Assembly (NCBI GenBank): GCA_052032335.1
Contig: JBPEWV010000179.1
Location: 10,498-74,497, forward strand
DNA: 64,000 nucleotides
Direction: 5' to 3'
Source: Pleionea sp052032335
GTDB lineage: Bacteria; Pseudomonadota; Gammaproteobacteria; Enterobacterales; Kangiellaceae
A model generated the notes under the pieces. It searched no databases. It was not told the DNA's origin and saw nothing but the letters and a program-made list of their open reading frames with translations. A program made the translations under genes and the position numbers. Positions 52,870 to 61,448 of the stretch are shown piece by piece (position 1 is the stretch's first letter; the number at the start of each line of letters is the position of its first letter).

Positions 52870-53190
52870 TTAAATATCAATCTGCTCACCAGAAGATTTG
52901 AATACACGAACTTTTGTGCCATCTTCTAGTGACTTGATACCAACGCGATCAGCTTTACCTGTCGCAGAGTTGAAGATTGCTACATTAGAGATGTGAAGCG
53001 GAGCTTCTTTCTCAATGATGCCACCTTCGATACCTGCTTGAGGATTTGCTCGCTGATGTTTTTTAACCAAGTTCGCACCGTCAACAACAACTTTGTCATT
53101 TTCGATTAAAACTTTGGTCACTTTGCCACGCTGACCTTTGCTCTTTCCTGCGATGACAATAACTTCATCGCCGGTTTTGATCTTACGCAT
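52870..53190 (-). CDS. rplX: 50S ribosomal protein L24
   Basis: L24 starts early large-subunit assembly. The 106-residue protein has the KOW motif, GDEVIVIAGKSKGQRGKVTK, at about 7-26. Confidence 0.98.
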   Translation of the reverse strand: MRKIKTGDEVIVIAGKSKGQRGKVTKVLIENDKVVVDGANLVKKHQRANPQAGIEGGIIEKEAPLHISNVAIFNSATGKADRVGIKSLEDGTKVRVFKSSGEQIDI

Positions 53191-53203
53191 GCCTCAAGTC
53201 TCC

Positions 53204-53572
53204 TTATAGCACTTCAGGAGCCAGTGATACGATCTTCATGAACTTGTCACCACGTAATTCACGGGTTACAGGTCCAAAAATTCGCGTACCAATCGGCTGC
53301 AAGTTATTGTTAAGAAGAACCGCTGCGTTACCATCGAAACGAATAATGGAACCGTCAGGACGGCGAACACCTTTGCGAGTACGTACTACTACGGCACTTA
53401 CAATGTCACCTTTCTTAACTTTTCCGCGTGGAATCGCTTCTTTTACGCTCACCTTAATTACGTCACCAATGTTGGCGTAACGTCGGTGCGATCCTCCCAA
53501 GACCTTTATACACATTACTTGACGAGCGCCACTGTTATCAGCAACATCAAGCATCGATTGCATCTGGATCAT
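53204..53572 (-). CDS. rplN: 50S ribosomal protein L14
   Basis: L14 lies at the subunit interface. The 122-residue protein starts MIQMQSMLDVADNSGARQVM. It is the first gene of the spc operon and has its own promoter upstream in a 111-bp gap, unlike the other genes here. Confidence 0.98.
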   Translation of the reverse strand: MIQMQSMLDVADNSGARQVMCIKVLGGSHRRYANIGDVIKVSVKEAIPRGKVKKGDIVSAVVVRTRKGVRRPDGSIIRFDGNAAVLLNNNLQPIGTRIFGPVTRELRGDKFMKIVSLAPEVL

Positions 53573-53630
53573 CGGTTATCTCCGCATTCAACCCGCATTC
53601 ATAGCCGATAGTCCGGCAAAAGGACGCGGG

Positions 53631-53659
53631 AGTATACATTAAAATTATGCCCAAGTCAC
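53631..53659 (-). promoter_or_regulatory. Internal spc operon promoter before rplN
   Basis: Read on the minus strand, GTGACT (-35, 53659-53654) and TATACT (-10, 53636-53631) are 17 bases apart, followed by a GC-rich discriminator (CCCGCG). It lies in the only long gap of the ribosomal cluster, matching the E. coli spc promoter position. The start would be near 53624. Confidence 0.75.
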
Positions 53660-53683
53660 AGGAATTACCTGCGACTTCGTTAA

Positions 53684-53944
53684 TTAGTTTGCTTTTTCGA
53701 CAATCTCAACAAGTTGCCAGGTTTTCGTCTTCGAAAGAGGGCGTGTTTCCGCCACTCTTACGCGATCACCCATTTGGCACTCATTGTTTTCATCGTGAGC
53801 ATGTACCTTGGTCGAACGTTTCATAAACTTCCCGTATAAAGGGTGTTTAACGTGGCGCTCGATTAGCACAGTGATGGTTTTATCCATCTTGTCACTCACT
53901 ACTTTACCAGTAAGAGTGCGCTTTACAGTTGCTTGCTCGCTCAT
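53684..53944 (-). CDS. rpsQ: 30S ribosomal protein S17
   Basis: S17 binds the 5' domain of 16S rRNA. Its 86 residues include KTITVLIERHVKHPLYGKFM and GDRVRVAETRPLSKTKTWQL. It is the last gene of the S10 operon; its ATG shares a base with the rpmC stop. Confidence 0.98.
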   Translation of the reverse strand: MSEQATVKRTLTGKVVSDKMDKTITVLIERHVKHPLYGKFMKRSTKVHAHDENNECQMGDRVRVAETRPLSKTKTWQLVEIVEKAN

Positions 53945-54135
53945 TACGAATCTGCCTTCTGGTTCAGTACAGTCTTAACGCGCGCGATATTGCGGCGCAC
54001 TTGCTTCAGTTGATGAGTTTGATTCAACTGTCCAGTTGCATGCTGCATTCGCAGATTGAACTGCTCTTTGGATAGCTCGATTAGCTCTGCATTCAGCTCA
54101 TCAACGCTTTTTTCACGTAAGTCATTTGCTTTCAT
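53944..54135 (-). CDS. rpmC: 50S ribosomal protein L29
   Basis: L29 lies at the tunnel exit beside L23 and helps dock SRP and trigger factor. Its 63 residues match E. coli. It overlaps neighbours by one base at each end, so translation is coupled. Confidence 0.98.
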   Translation of the reverse strand: MKANDLREKSVDELNAELIELSKEQFNLRMQHATGQLNQTHQLKQVRRNIARVKTVLNQKADS

Positions 54136-54548
54136 TACATTACCGTCCGAGTTACAAAGGTGGTTCTCACTGGCAATTTAGCAGCCGCTAACTCGAATGC
54201 TTCACGTGCCAGCTCCTCAGATACCCCTTCAACCTCGTATAAAACACGACCTGGCTGAATTTGGGCTACCCAGTATTCCACGCTACCTTTACCTTTACCC
54301 ATACGAACCTCAAGAGGCTTCTGAGTGATCGGCTTGTCGGGAAATACTCTAATGTATACTTTACCGGCACGTTTCATGTGACGAGTCATCGCACGTCGTG
54401 CTGCTTCGATCTGGCGCGAAGTTAATCGTCCGCGAGTTGTAGCTTTCAGCCCAAACTCACCGAAACTAACTTTTCCGCCAGCGACCGCAACCCCACGGTT
54501 GCGACCTTTTTGAACTTTTCGGAACTTCGTTCTTTTTGGTAATAACAT
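54135..54548 (-). CDS. rplP: 50S ribosomal protein L16
   Basis: L16 contacts the A-site tRNA and is needed for peptidyl transfer. The 137-residue protein starts MLLPKRTKFRKVQKGRNRG. VRMGKGKGSVEYWVAQIQPG contains the region that is hydroxylated at an Arg (YcfD/RoxA target) in E. coli. Confidence 0.98.
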   Translation of the reverse strand: MLLPKRTKFRKVQKGRNRGVAVAGGKVSFGEFGLKATTRGRLTSRQIEAARRAMTRHMKRAGKVYIRVFPDKPITQKPLEVRMGKGKGSVEYWVAQIQPGRVLYEVEGVSEELAREAFELAAAKLPVRTTFVTRTVM

Positions 54549-54559
54549 GGTCGCTACCC

Positions 54560-55261
54560 CTACTTCTTCTTAGCTCGGGGGCCTTTCTTTTTAGGTGCTG
54601 GCTTTTCAGCTTCTTCTTGCTGATGCTCTTCGCCACCTAAAACTTCGCCCTTGAAGATCCATACTTTCACACCGATTACACCGTAAGTGGTGTGAGCTTC
54701 GGATGTCGCGTAGTCGATATTGGCACGTAGAGTGTGCAATGGTACTCGACCTTCTCGATACCATTCAGTTCGAGCGATCTCAGCACCACCCAAACGACCA
54801 GATACCTGAATTTTGATACCACCCGCGCCCAAACGCATCGCATTTTGTACCGCGCGCTTCATCGCACGACGGAACATTACACGGCGCTCTAATTGCTGAG
54901 CAACACTGTCAGCGACTAACTGACCGTCTAACTCTGGCTTACGCACTTGCTCAATATTTACTTGAGTAGGTAGACCAGTGAAATCAGATAGCTTCTTACG
55001 AAGCTTCTCGATGTCTTCACCTTTCTTACCAATAACAATACCTGGTCGAGCTGTGTGAATGGTTACGCGAAGTGCTTTGGCAGGGCGTTCGATTTCAATA
55101 CGTGAAACAGACGCTGACGCCAGCTCTTTGTTCAACCATTTACGAATTTCAATATCGCTTTCCAGGTTGTCTGCGTAATCACCACGCTCGGCATACCAGG
55201 TTGCATTGTGTTGCTTCACAATTCCTAAACGGATGCCGGTTGGATGTACTTTCTGACCCAT
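54560..55261 (-). CDS. rpsC: 30S ribosomal protein S3
   Basis: S3 forms part of the mRNA entry helicase. Its 233 residues equal E. coli; GQKVHPTGIRLGIVKQHNAT at the start and KH domain GIVIGKKGEDIEKLRKKL at about 63-80 identify it. The tail is Lys/Glu-rich. Confidence 0.98.
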   Translation of the reverse strand: MGQKVHPTGIRLGIVKQHNATWYAERGDYADNLESDIEIRKWLNKELASASVSRIEIERPAKALRVTIHTARPGIVIGKKGEDIEKLRKKLSDFTGLPTQVNIEQVRKPELDGQLVADSVAQQLERRVMFRRAMKRAVQNAMRLGAGGIKIQVSGRLGGAEIARTEWYREGRVPLHTLRANIDYATSEAHTTYGVIGVKVWIFKGEVLGGEEHQQEEAEKPAPKKKGPRAKKK

Positions 55262-55271
55262 TACCTATCTC

Positions 55272-55604
55272 CTACTTTTCCGCGACTTTGACGGTTATGT
55301 GGCATGAACGCTTAAAGATGCGGTCAGCTCTACCCTTGGCGCGTGGTTTAATACGCTTCAATGTCGGGCCTTCGTCAACAAACACGGTTGAAACTGTCAA
55401 TTCATCAATGTCAGCACCGTCGTTATGCTCTGCATTTGCAATCGCAGACTCGAGAACTTTATGCATCAAGCCAGCTGCTTTTTTCGGGCTGAATTGTAGA
55501 AGTTGTAATGCTCTTTCTACCGGCAAACCACGAATTTGGTCAGCGACCAATCGAGCTTTTTGAGCGGAGATGCGAGCGTGTCTTAAAACTGCTTGAGTTT
55601 CCAT
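55272..55604 (-). CDS. rplV: 50S ribosomal protein L22
   Basis: L22 lines the nascent-peptide tunnel with L4. Its 110 residues match E. coli. The tunnel hairpin region contains LKRIKPRAKGRADRIFKRS. I see no deletion of the kind known to give macrolide resistance. Confidence 0.98.
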   Translation of the reverse strand: METQAVLRHARISAQKARLVADQIRGLPVERALQLLQFSPKKAAGLMHKVLESAIANAEHNDGADIDELTVSTVFVDEGPTLKRIKPRAKGRADRIFKRSCHITVKVAEK

Positions 55605-55616
55605 GATGCCCCCCGC

Positions 55617-55892
55617 TTATCGCTTAGATGATTTATCAGCAACATGACCTTTGTAGGTACGAGTCGGTGCAAATTCACCCAACTTGTGACCTACCATGTC
55701 TTCAGTTACGAAAACAGGTACATGTTGACGACCGTTATGAACCGCAATAGTCAGTCCCACCATTTCTGGAGAAACCATAGAGCGGCGAGACCAAGTTTTA
55801 ATTGGTTTCTTGCTATTTGCTTCAAGAGCCGCTTCAACCTTCTTCATTAAGTGAAGGTCGATAAATGGGCCTTTCTTAAGTGAACGTGGCAC
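55617..55892 (-). CDS. rpsS: 30S ribosomal protein S19
   Basis: S19 lies in the head of the small subunit. The 91-residue protein starts MPRSLKKGPFIDLHLMKKVE and contains HNGRQHVPVFVTEDMVGHKL. Confidence 0.98.
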   Translation of the reverse strand: MPRSLKKGPFIDLHLMKKVEAALEANSKKPIKTWSRRSMVSPEMVGLTIAVHNGRQHVPVFVTEDMVGHKLGEFAPTRTYKGHVADKSSKR

Positions 55893-55906
55893 AGTTCTAC
55901 CCTCTG

Positions 55907-56734
55907 TTATTTCTTGTTACGACGACGGACGATCAGTCGGTCGGTACGTTTGTTACTACGAGTCTTCTTGCCCTTAGTTGGCGTGCCCCATGGAGATACG
56001 GGATGACGGCCACCTGAGGTACGTCCCTCACCACCACCGTGTGGATGGTCGACTGGGTTCATAGCAACGCCTCGAACAGTAGGACGAACTCCACGCCAAC
56101 GTGATGCACCGGCTTTACCCAGTGAACGTAGCATATGTTCGGCGTTACCAACTTCACCTACGGTAGCACGACACTCAGAAAGCACACGGCGCGTTTCGCC
56201 AGAACGCAAACGTAACGTTACGTAAGAAGTTCCGCGAGCAACGATTTGTGCGTAAGTTCCGGCACTGCGAGCGATTTGAGCGCCTTTACCAGGCTTCATT
56301 TCGATACAGTGAACAACAGAACCCACTGGGATGTTGCGCATAGGCAAAGTGTTACCTGCTTTGATAGGCGCGTGATCACCCGACTGGATGACGTCACCTG
56401 CCTGCAGGCCTTTCGGTGCAATAATGTAGCGACGCTCACCGTCTTTATAAAGAACCAGAGCGATATTTGCACTTCGATTCGGATCGTATTCCAAACGCTC
56501 GACTGTCGCTGGAATATTATCTTTGTTTCGTTTGAAATCGATTAAACGGTAGTGTTGACGATGTCCGCCACCAATGTGTCGAACTGTGATACGACCGTTA
56601 TTGTTACGACCACCTTTCTTGCTCTTCTTATCAAGAAGCGCGGCGTGTGGCTTGCCTTTATGTAAATCAGGGTTTACCACTTTAACGACAAAGCGACGCC
56701 CTGCAGAAGTTGGTTTAGCTTTTACAATAGCCAT
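55907..56734 (-). CDS. rplB: 50S ribosomal protein L2
   Basis: L2 is a core protein beside the peptidyl-transferase centre. The 275-residue protein contains AMNPVDHPHGGGEGRTSGGR; the His in this loop corresponds to the conserved His229 of E. coli L2. Confidence 0.99.
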   Translation of the reverse strand: MAIVKAKPTSAGRRFVVKVVNPDLHKGKPHAALLDKKSKKGGRNNNGRITVRHIGGGHRQHYRLIDFKRNKDNIPATVERLEYDPNRSANIALVLYKDGERRYIIAPKGLQAGDVIQSGDHAPIKAGNTLPMRNIPVGSVVHCIEMKPGKGAQIARSAGTYAQIVARGTSYVTLRLRSGETRRVLSECRATVGEVGNAEHMLRSLGKAGASRWRGVRPTVRGVAMNPVDHPHGGGEGRTSGGRHPVSPWGTPTKGKKTRSNKRTDRLIVRRRNKK

Positions 56735-56752
56735 TTCAATTCACCTCTTCGC

Positions 56753-57046
56753 TTATTCGGCGCCTACAAAGTCGATGTCCTGACCTTCTTTCAGAGACAC
56801 GTAGGCTTTTTTCCAGTTTTTACGACGGCCGGTCATGGCACCAACGCGTTTGGTTTTACCTTTCACGTTGAGCGTGCTGACTGATTCCACTTCTACTTCA
56901 AACATGGCTTCAACAGCTTTTTTGATTTCCAGCTTATTCGCATCTTTTGCTACTTTAAAAACGAACTGACCATTTTCAGCATTGATCGTCGCTTTTTCAG
57001 AAATGTGAGGTGCCAAAAGCACTTTTGCTAATCTTTCTTGGTTCAT
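56753..57046 (-). CDS. rplW: 50S ribosomal protein L23
   Basis: L23 lies at the tunnel exit and is the docking site for trigger factor and SRP. The 97-residue protein has LLAPHISEKATINAENGQFV and the tail KKAYVSLKEGQDIDFV. It overlaps rplD by 4 bp. Confidence 0.98.
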   Translation of the reverse strand: MNQERLAKVLLAPHISEKATINAENGQFVFKVAKDANKLEIKKAVEAMFEVEVESVSTLNVKGKTKRVGAMTGRRKNWKKAYVSLKEGQDIDFVGAE

Positions 57047-57660
57047 CCTAGCATCTCCTCAAATTTCTTAACTGCCGCAACAGTCATAAGAACTTTGTCA
57101 AAAGCAATTAGACTGACAGGATCAACACCTTGTGGGTCACGAACATCAACCTTGTGCAAGTTGCGCGACGCTAAGTGAAGGTTCTCGTCAACGTTATCGG
57201 TGACAACCAACACGTCTTTCAAATCAAATTCTTTTAACTTGCCAACCAATTCTTTGGTTTTAGGCGCTGAAACCGCAAAGTCTTCAACAACAATCAGACG
57301 CTCTTGACGAACCAATTCAGAAAGAATGGCTTGCATCGCACCGCGATACATCTTCTTGTTAACTTTTTGCGTGTAGTCTTGAGGCTTAGCAGCGAAGGTT
57401 ACACCACCAGCACGCCAGATAGGACTACGGATTGTACCAGCACGAGCTCGTCCAGTACCCTTTTGACGCCATGGTTTCTTACCGCCACCACTTACTTCAC
57501 TACGAGTTTTCTGTGCACGAGTACCAGAACGACTTGCTGCCATGTAGGCAACAACCACCTGATGTACCAATGCTTCATTAAATTCGCGGCCGAAAGCAGT
57601 TTCGGAAACTTGTAAAGCTCCGCTAGCGTTATTGCCGGGAACAGATAGATTAATTTCCAT
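57043..57660 (-). CDS. rplD: 50S ribosomal protein L4
   Basis: L4 lines the exit tunnel and, in E. coli, represses the S10 operon by attenuation and by blocking translation. The 205-residue protein has the tunnel loop KPWRQKGTGRARAGTIRSPI. Its presence supports the regulatory reading of the rpsJ leader at 58711-58897. Confidence 0.98.
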   Translation of the reverse strand: MEINLSVPGNNASGALQVSETAFGREFNEALVHQVVVAYMAASRSGTRAQKTRSEVSGGGKKPWRQKGTGRARAGTIRSPIWRAGGVTFAAKPQDYTQKVNKKMYRGAMQAILSELVRQERLIVVEDFAVSAPKTKELVGKLKEFDLKDVLVVTDNVDENLHLASRNLHKVDVRDPQGVDPVSLIAFDKVLMTVAAVKKFEEMLG

Positions 57661-57671
57661 TCGTCTTCCCC

Positions 57672-58307
57672 TTAGCTAACTTTAACTGCAGGACGAACAA
57701 CAACGTCGCCGCCAGTGGCACCGGGTACGGCACCTTTGATTAATATAATATTGCGATCAGCGTCTACTCGAACAACTTCTAGTGTTTGGGTAGTCACTTG
57801 CTCCGCACCCATGTGTCCAGACATTTTCTTGCCTTTAAATACACGGCCAGGTGATTGGTTTTGACCAATCGAACCAGGCACACGGTGCGAGATCGAGTTA
57901 CCGTGAGTGGCATCTTGACCACGGAAGTTCCATCGCTTGATGGTTCCGGCGTAGCCTTTACCTTTTGAAGTTCCGGTGACATCTACTTTTTGTCCAGCTT
58001 CGAAGATATCAACTTTGATCTCTCCGCCTAGCTCGAAACTGTCAGTAGAATCAACACGGAATTCCCATAATCCGCGACCTGCTTCAACACCAGCCTTTTT
58101 GTAATGACCAGCAGCAGCTTTATTCACACGAGAAGCTTTTTTACTACCCGTAGTCACCTGAACGGCTGTATAGCCGTCAGTATCCTGTGTTTTAACCTGA
58201 GTAATGCGATTGGCTTCGACTTCAATCACAGTTACAGGAATGGAAGCACCATCTTCTGTAAAAACTCGGGTCATTCCGCATTTGCGGCCTACGATTCCGA
58301 TTGTCAT
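57672..58307 (-). CDS. rplC: 50S ribosomal protein L3
   Basis: L3 reaches the peptidyl-transferase centre. The 211-residue protein has MTIGIVGRKCGMTRVFTEDG and HGNSISHRVPGSIGQNQSPG; the Gln in the latter is the PrmB methylation site in E. coli. A 91-bp gap separates it from rpsJ. Confidence 0.98.
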   Translation of the reverse strand: MTIGIVGRKCGMTRVFTEDGASIPVTVIEVEANRITQVKTQDTDGYTAVQVTTGSKKASRVNKAAAGHYKKAGVEAGRGLWEFRVDSTDSFELGGEIKVDIFEAGQKVDVTGTSKGKGYAGTIKRWNFRGQDATHGNSISHRVPGSIGQNQSPGRVFKGKKMSGHMGAEQVTTQTLEVVRVDADRNIILIKGAVPGATGGDVVVRPAVKVS

Positions 58308-58398
58308 TTTACGGCCCTCTAAATGACGTTGGTCTTGCCAACATCTCTAGTCATGATTCTTTCAGTTATAACTCTAAACCAGTTAATCCGGCTTTCGG

Positions 58399-58710
58399 TT
58401 ATGACAAGCTGATTTGAACGTCAACGCCTGCTGCCAGGTCTAGCTTCATAAGCGCGTCAACTGTTTTATCAGTTGGTTCTACAATATCTACCAGTCGCTT
58501 GTGAGTACGAATTTCGTACTGGTCACGTGCATCTTTATTCACGTGAGGAGAAACTAGTACGGTGTAACGCTCTTTACGAGTCGGTAGTGGAATCGGTCCA
58601 CACACCTGAGCACCAGTACGTTTCGCAGTGTTCACGATTTCTGCAGTAGACTGGTCAATCAACTTGTGGTCGAAAGCTTTGAGTCGAATTCGAATACGCT
58701 GCTTTGCCAT
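58399..58710 (-). CDS. rpsJ: 30S ribosomal protein S10 (NusE)
   Basis: S10 works in the small-subunit head and in NusB-NusE antitermination. From the ATG at 58710 the protein has 103 residues, identical in length to E. coli. It begins MAKQRIRIRLKAFDHKLIDQ. The frame is open 8 codons further upstream, but only this start matches the family. It is the first gene of the ribosomal cluster. Confidence 0.98.
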   Translation of the reverse strand: MAKQRIRIRLKAFDHKLIDQSTAEIVNTAKRTGAQVCGPIPLPTRKERYTVLVSPHVNKDARDQYEIRTHKRLVDIVEPTDKTVDALMKLDLAAGVDVQISLS

Positions 58711-58897
58711 CGCAAAGACACTCCAATTAGTCAATTTATAAATGTCAAAAACCGCCCTCCCAAACTTAATTATTGGGAAACGGCAGCTTTACCAGTTCGA
58801 GCCCCATATCAGGCCCGATTTTCCATCGGCAAGAGGTCAATCTTGCTCGTCACCGTCTTCTGGCGGTGACGCTTCATCCATGTCCCTACTAGGAGGG
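58711..58897 (-). promoter_or_regulatory. S10 operon leader with hairpins (putative L4-responsive)
   Basis: The 187-base leader contains, in minus-strand order, an 8-bp stem (CGTCACCG/CGGTGACG, 58848-58871) and a second stem with core TCCCAA/TTGGGA (58758-58778), extended by CCG/CGG and then TTTTTG, close to a terminator. The E. coli S10 leader (about 170 bases) also ends in a U-rich hairpin used for L4 attenuation. Control by L4 is inference. Confidence 0.55.
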
Positions 58898-58903
58898 CGC
58901 GCT

Positions 58904-58932
58904 ATTATATGTAAACTCACCACTTTGCGCAA
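58904..58932 (-). promoter_or_regulatory. S10 operon promoter
   Basis: Read on the minus strand, TTGCGC (58932-58927) and TATAAT (58909-58904) are 17 bases apart, followed by AGCGCGCC, a GC-rich discriminator typical of growth-rate and ppGpp-controlled promoters. The start would be near 58897. Confidence 0.8.
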
Positions 58933-59188
58933 CACCCTTTTGTTTATTTTTTAACAGGTAGGGAATCAACCAAAGATTGATGAAGACAAGCGACTCGTCA
59001 GGACACCAGGCACTGATACTCATAAGCGCCGTATCTCACTGAATTAATTAACGATTTACTATTGTCGAAACGCTCGTTCAAGCGCTTCAAGTGACTACTA
59101 CTATAGAAGAAGGCATCGTAATAATAGTTTTTTTGTAATTTGGCGGAAATTTATTCAATAAGCTATAACGTCTGGTAGCTATCTAGTG

Positions 59189-59194
59189 TATAAT
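59189..59194 (+). promoter_or_regulatory. -10 box of the EF-G gene promoter
   Basis: TATAAT at 59189-59194 is followed by GCGCGCC, almost the same discriminator as the divergent S10 promoter. No good -35 is visible. The leader to the ATG at 59278 is about 77 bases. Confidence 0.65.
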
Positions 59195-59277
59195 GCGCGC
59201 CTTTCGCGTTTAGCGCCCCGAATTCAAATTTATTTTTTAAATAAAGTTTTTTAATTGTAACGACATAGAGTAGAAAA

Positions 59278-61362
59278 ATGGCTGATTTATCTCACTACAG
59301 AAACATAGGCATTTTCGCTCACGTGGACGCGGGTAAAACCACCACGACCGAGCGTATTTTGAAACTGACCGGCAAAATCCATAAGACCGGTGAAGTACAC
59401 GATGGCGAATCAACAACTGACTTCATGGAACAAGAAGCCGAGCGTGGAATTACTATCCAGTCAGCGGCAACCACCTGTTTCTGGAAAGATCATCGTCTGA
59501 ACATCATCGACACCCCCGGACACGTTGACTTCACCGTTGAAGTATACCGTTCGCTAAAAGTTCTAGACGGTGGTGTGGGAGTATTCTGTGGTTCTGGCGG
59601 TGTGGAGCCACAATCAGAGACTAACTGGCGTTACGCCAACGAGTCGGAAGTTGCCCGAATCATTTTCGTTAACAAACTGGACCGCATGGGTGCTGACTTC
59701 TACCGGGTTGTTAAGCAAGTTAAAGATGTATTAGGTGCTAACCCACTAGTAATGACATTGCCTATCGGTATCGAAGACGACTTTGTTGGTGTGGTCGATG
59801 TTCTGGAGCAAAAAGCTTACGTATGGGACGACTCAGGACTGCCTGAAAACTACGAAGTTCAAGACATCCCTGCTGATTTGGTCGACAAAGCAGCAGAGTA
59901 CCGTGAAATGCTAATCGAGACTGCAGTTGAGCAAGACGACGAGTTGATGGAAAAATACCTTGAAGGTGAAGAGCCATCAATTGAAGACATCAAGCGTTGT
60001 ATCCGCAAAGGTACACGTGACCTTGCCTTCTTCCCGACCTTCTGTGGTTCCGCATTTAAGAACAAAGGTGTTCAATTGGTACTTGATGCCGTTGTAGACT
60101 ACTTACCTTCACCGACAGAAGTTGATCCTCAGCCTCTAACTGACGAAGAAGGTAACGAAACTGGCGAACACGCCATCGTTTCTAAAGAAGAGCCTCTACG
60201 TGCATTAGCGTTCAAAATAATGGACGACCGTTTCGGTGCGCTTACCTTTATCCGAATTTATTCGGGTGTGATGAAAAAAGGTATGACCGTACTTAACAGC
60301 TTCACCGGTAAAACCGAGCGAATCGGCCGAATGGTTGAAATGCACGCTGACGAACGTACCGAACTTGATATGGCTCACGCAGGTGACATTCTTGCTGTTG
60401 TTGGTATGAAGAACGTCCAAACCGGTCACACTCTTTGCGATCCAAATCATCCTTGTACACTGGAGCCAATGGTATTCCCAGATCCCGTTATTTCTATTGC
60501 TGTTGCACCTCGCGACAAAGGCGCTTCTGAAAAATTAGGTATCGCATTGGGTAAAATGATCGCCGAAGACCCTTCGTTCCAGGTTGAAACCGACGAAGAC
60601 TCAGGCGAAACCATTCTTAAAGGTATGGGTGAGCTTCACCTCGATATCAAAGTTGACATCTTAAAGCGTACTCACGGTGTCGAGCTTGATGTAGGTAAGC
60701 CTCAGGTAGCTTATCGAGAAACCATCACGCAAAAAATCGAAGACAGCTACACTCACAAAAAGCAATCAGGTGGCTCTGGTCAATTTGGTAAAATCGACTA
60801 CATCATTGAGCCAGGTGAGCAAAACAGCGGTTTTGAATTCGAATCAACCGTTGTTGGTGGTAACGTACCGAAAGAATTCTGGCCTGCTATCGAGAAAGGC
60901 TTTAAAGGGATGATGGGCGAAGGTGTTCTAGCTGGCTACCCGGTGCTTGACGTTAAAGTAACCTTGTTCGACGGTTCTTACCACGCGGTGGATTCATCAG
61001 CCGTTGCGTTTGAAATTGCTGCGAAAGGTGCTTTCCGTCAGTCGATTCCTAAAGCATCACCTCAGTTACTTGAACCAATCATGAAGGTTGACGTATTCAC
61101 ACCAGAAGATCACGTTGGTGATGTTATTGGTGATTTGAACCGTCGTCGTGGAATGATCGCTGGGCAAGAAGCTGGACCGACTGGTGTTCGCATCAAGGGT
61201 GACGTACCGCTATCTGAAATGTTCGGATACATCGGTCACCTGCGTACAATGACCTCAGGTCGTGGTCAGTTCTCTATGGAGTTCTCACACTACGCACCAT
61301 GTCCTAACGCTGTTGCCGAGCAAGTAATTGCAGAAGCAAAAGAGCGCAAAGAAAAGAAATAA
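59278..61362 (+). CDS. fusA: Elongation factor G (EF-G2-type)
   Basis: EF-G is the translational GTPase that drives translocation, and in some types ribosome recycling. The 694-residue protein has the GTPase motifs AHVDAGKTTTTERIL (G1), DTPGHVDF (G3) and NKLDRMGA (G4), and the domain IV-V end MFGYIGHLRTMTSGRGQFSM. The sequence FMEQEAERGITIQSAATTCF and VDFTVEVYRSLKVLDGGVGV matches, from memory, the second EF-G (FusA2/EF-G2) of Vibrio and Pseudomonas rather than the rpsL-rpsG-fusA-tuf copy, which reads WMEQEQERGITITSA and FTIEVERSMRVLDGAV. rpsL, rpsG and tuf are absent here. Whether a second fusA exists cannot be seen. Confidence 0.93.
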   Translation: MADLSHYRNIGIFAHVDAGKTTTTERILKLTGKIHKTGEVHDGESTTDFMEQEAERGITIQSAATTCFWKDHRLNIIDTPGHVDFTVEVYRSLKVLDGGVGVFCGSGGVEPQSETNWRYANESEVARIIFVNKLDRMGADFYRVVKQVKDVLGANPLVMTLPIGIEDDFVGVVDVLEQKAYVWDDSGLPENYEVQDIPADLVDKAAEYREMLIETAVEQDDELMEKYLEGEEPSIEDIKRCIRKGTRDLAFFPTFCGSAFKNKGVQLVLDAVVDYLPSPTEVDPQPLTDEEGNETGEHAIVSKEEPLRALAFKIMDDRFGALTFIRIYSGVMKKGMTVLNSFTGKTERIGRMVEMHADERTELDMAHAGDILAVVGMKNVQTGHTLCDPNHPCTLEPMVFPDPVISIAVAPRDKGASEKLGIALGKMIAEDPSFQVETDEDSGETILKGMGELHLDIKVDILKRTHGVELDVGKPQVAYRETITQKIEDSYTHKKQSGGSGQFGKIDYIIEPGEQNSGFEFESTVVGGNVPKEFWPAIEKGFKGMMGEGVLAGYPVLDVKVTLFDGSYHAVDSSAVAFEIAAKGAFRQSIPKASPQLLEPIMKVDVFTPEDHVGDVIGDLNRRRGMIAGQEAGPTGVRIKGDVPLSEMFGYIGHLRTMTSGRGQFSMEFSHYAPCPNAVAEQVIAEAKERKEKK

Positions 61363-61383
61363 GTTAGTTTCTAATATAACTTT

Positions 61384-61421
61384 AATAACCCCGGCAGTGA
61401 AAACTCCCGGGGTTATTTTTT
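61384..61421 (+). terminator. Terminator after the EF-G gene
   Basis: AATAACCCCGG (61384-61394) pairs with CCGGGGTTATT (61407-61417), then a T-run. It lies 22 bases after the stop, a strong rho-independent terminator. Confidence 0.95.
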
Positions 61422-61448
61422 GTCGGCATAAAATGCTAAGCTGAGTGC

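Noticed and set aside
58711..59277. tRNA or rpsL/rpsG remnants between rpsJ and the EF-G gene
   Set aside because: I see no cloverleaf-like ends or ribosomal protein fragments in this 567-bp gap; it holds the two divergent promoters and the S10 leader.
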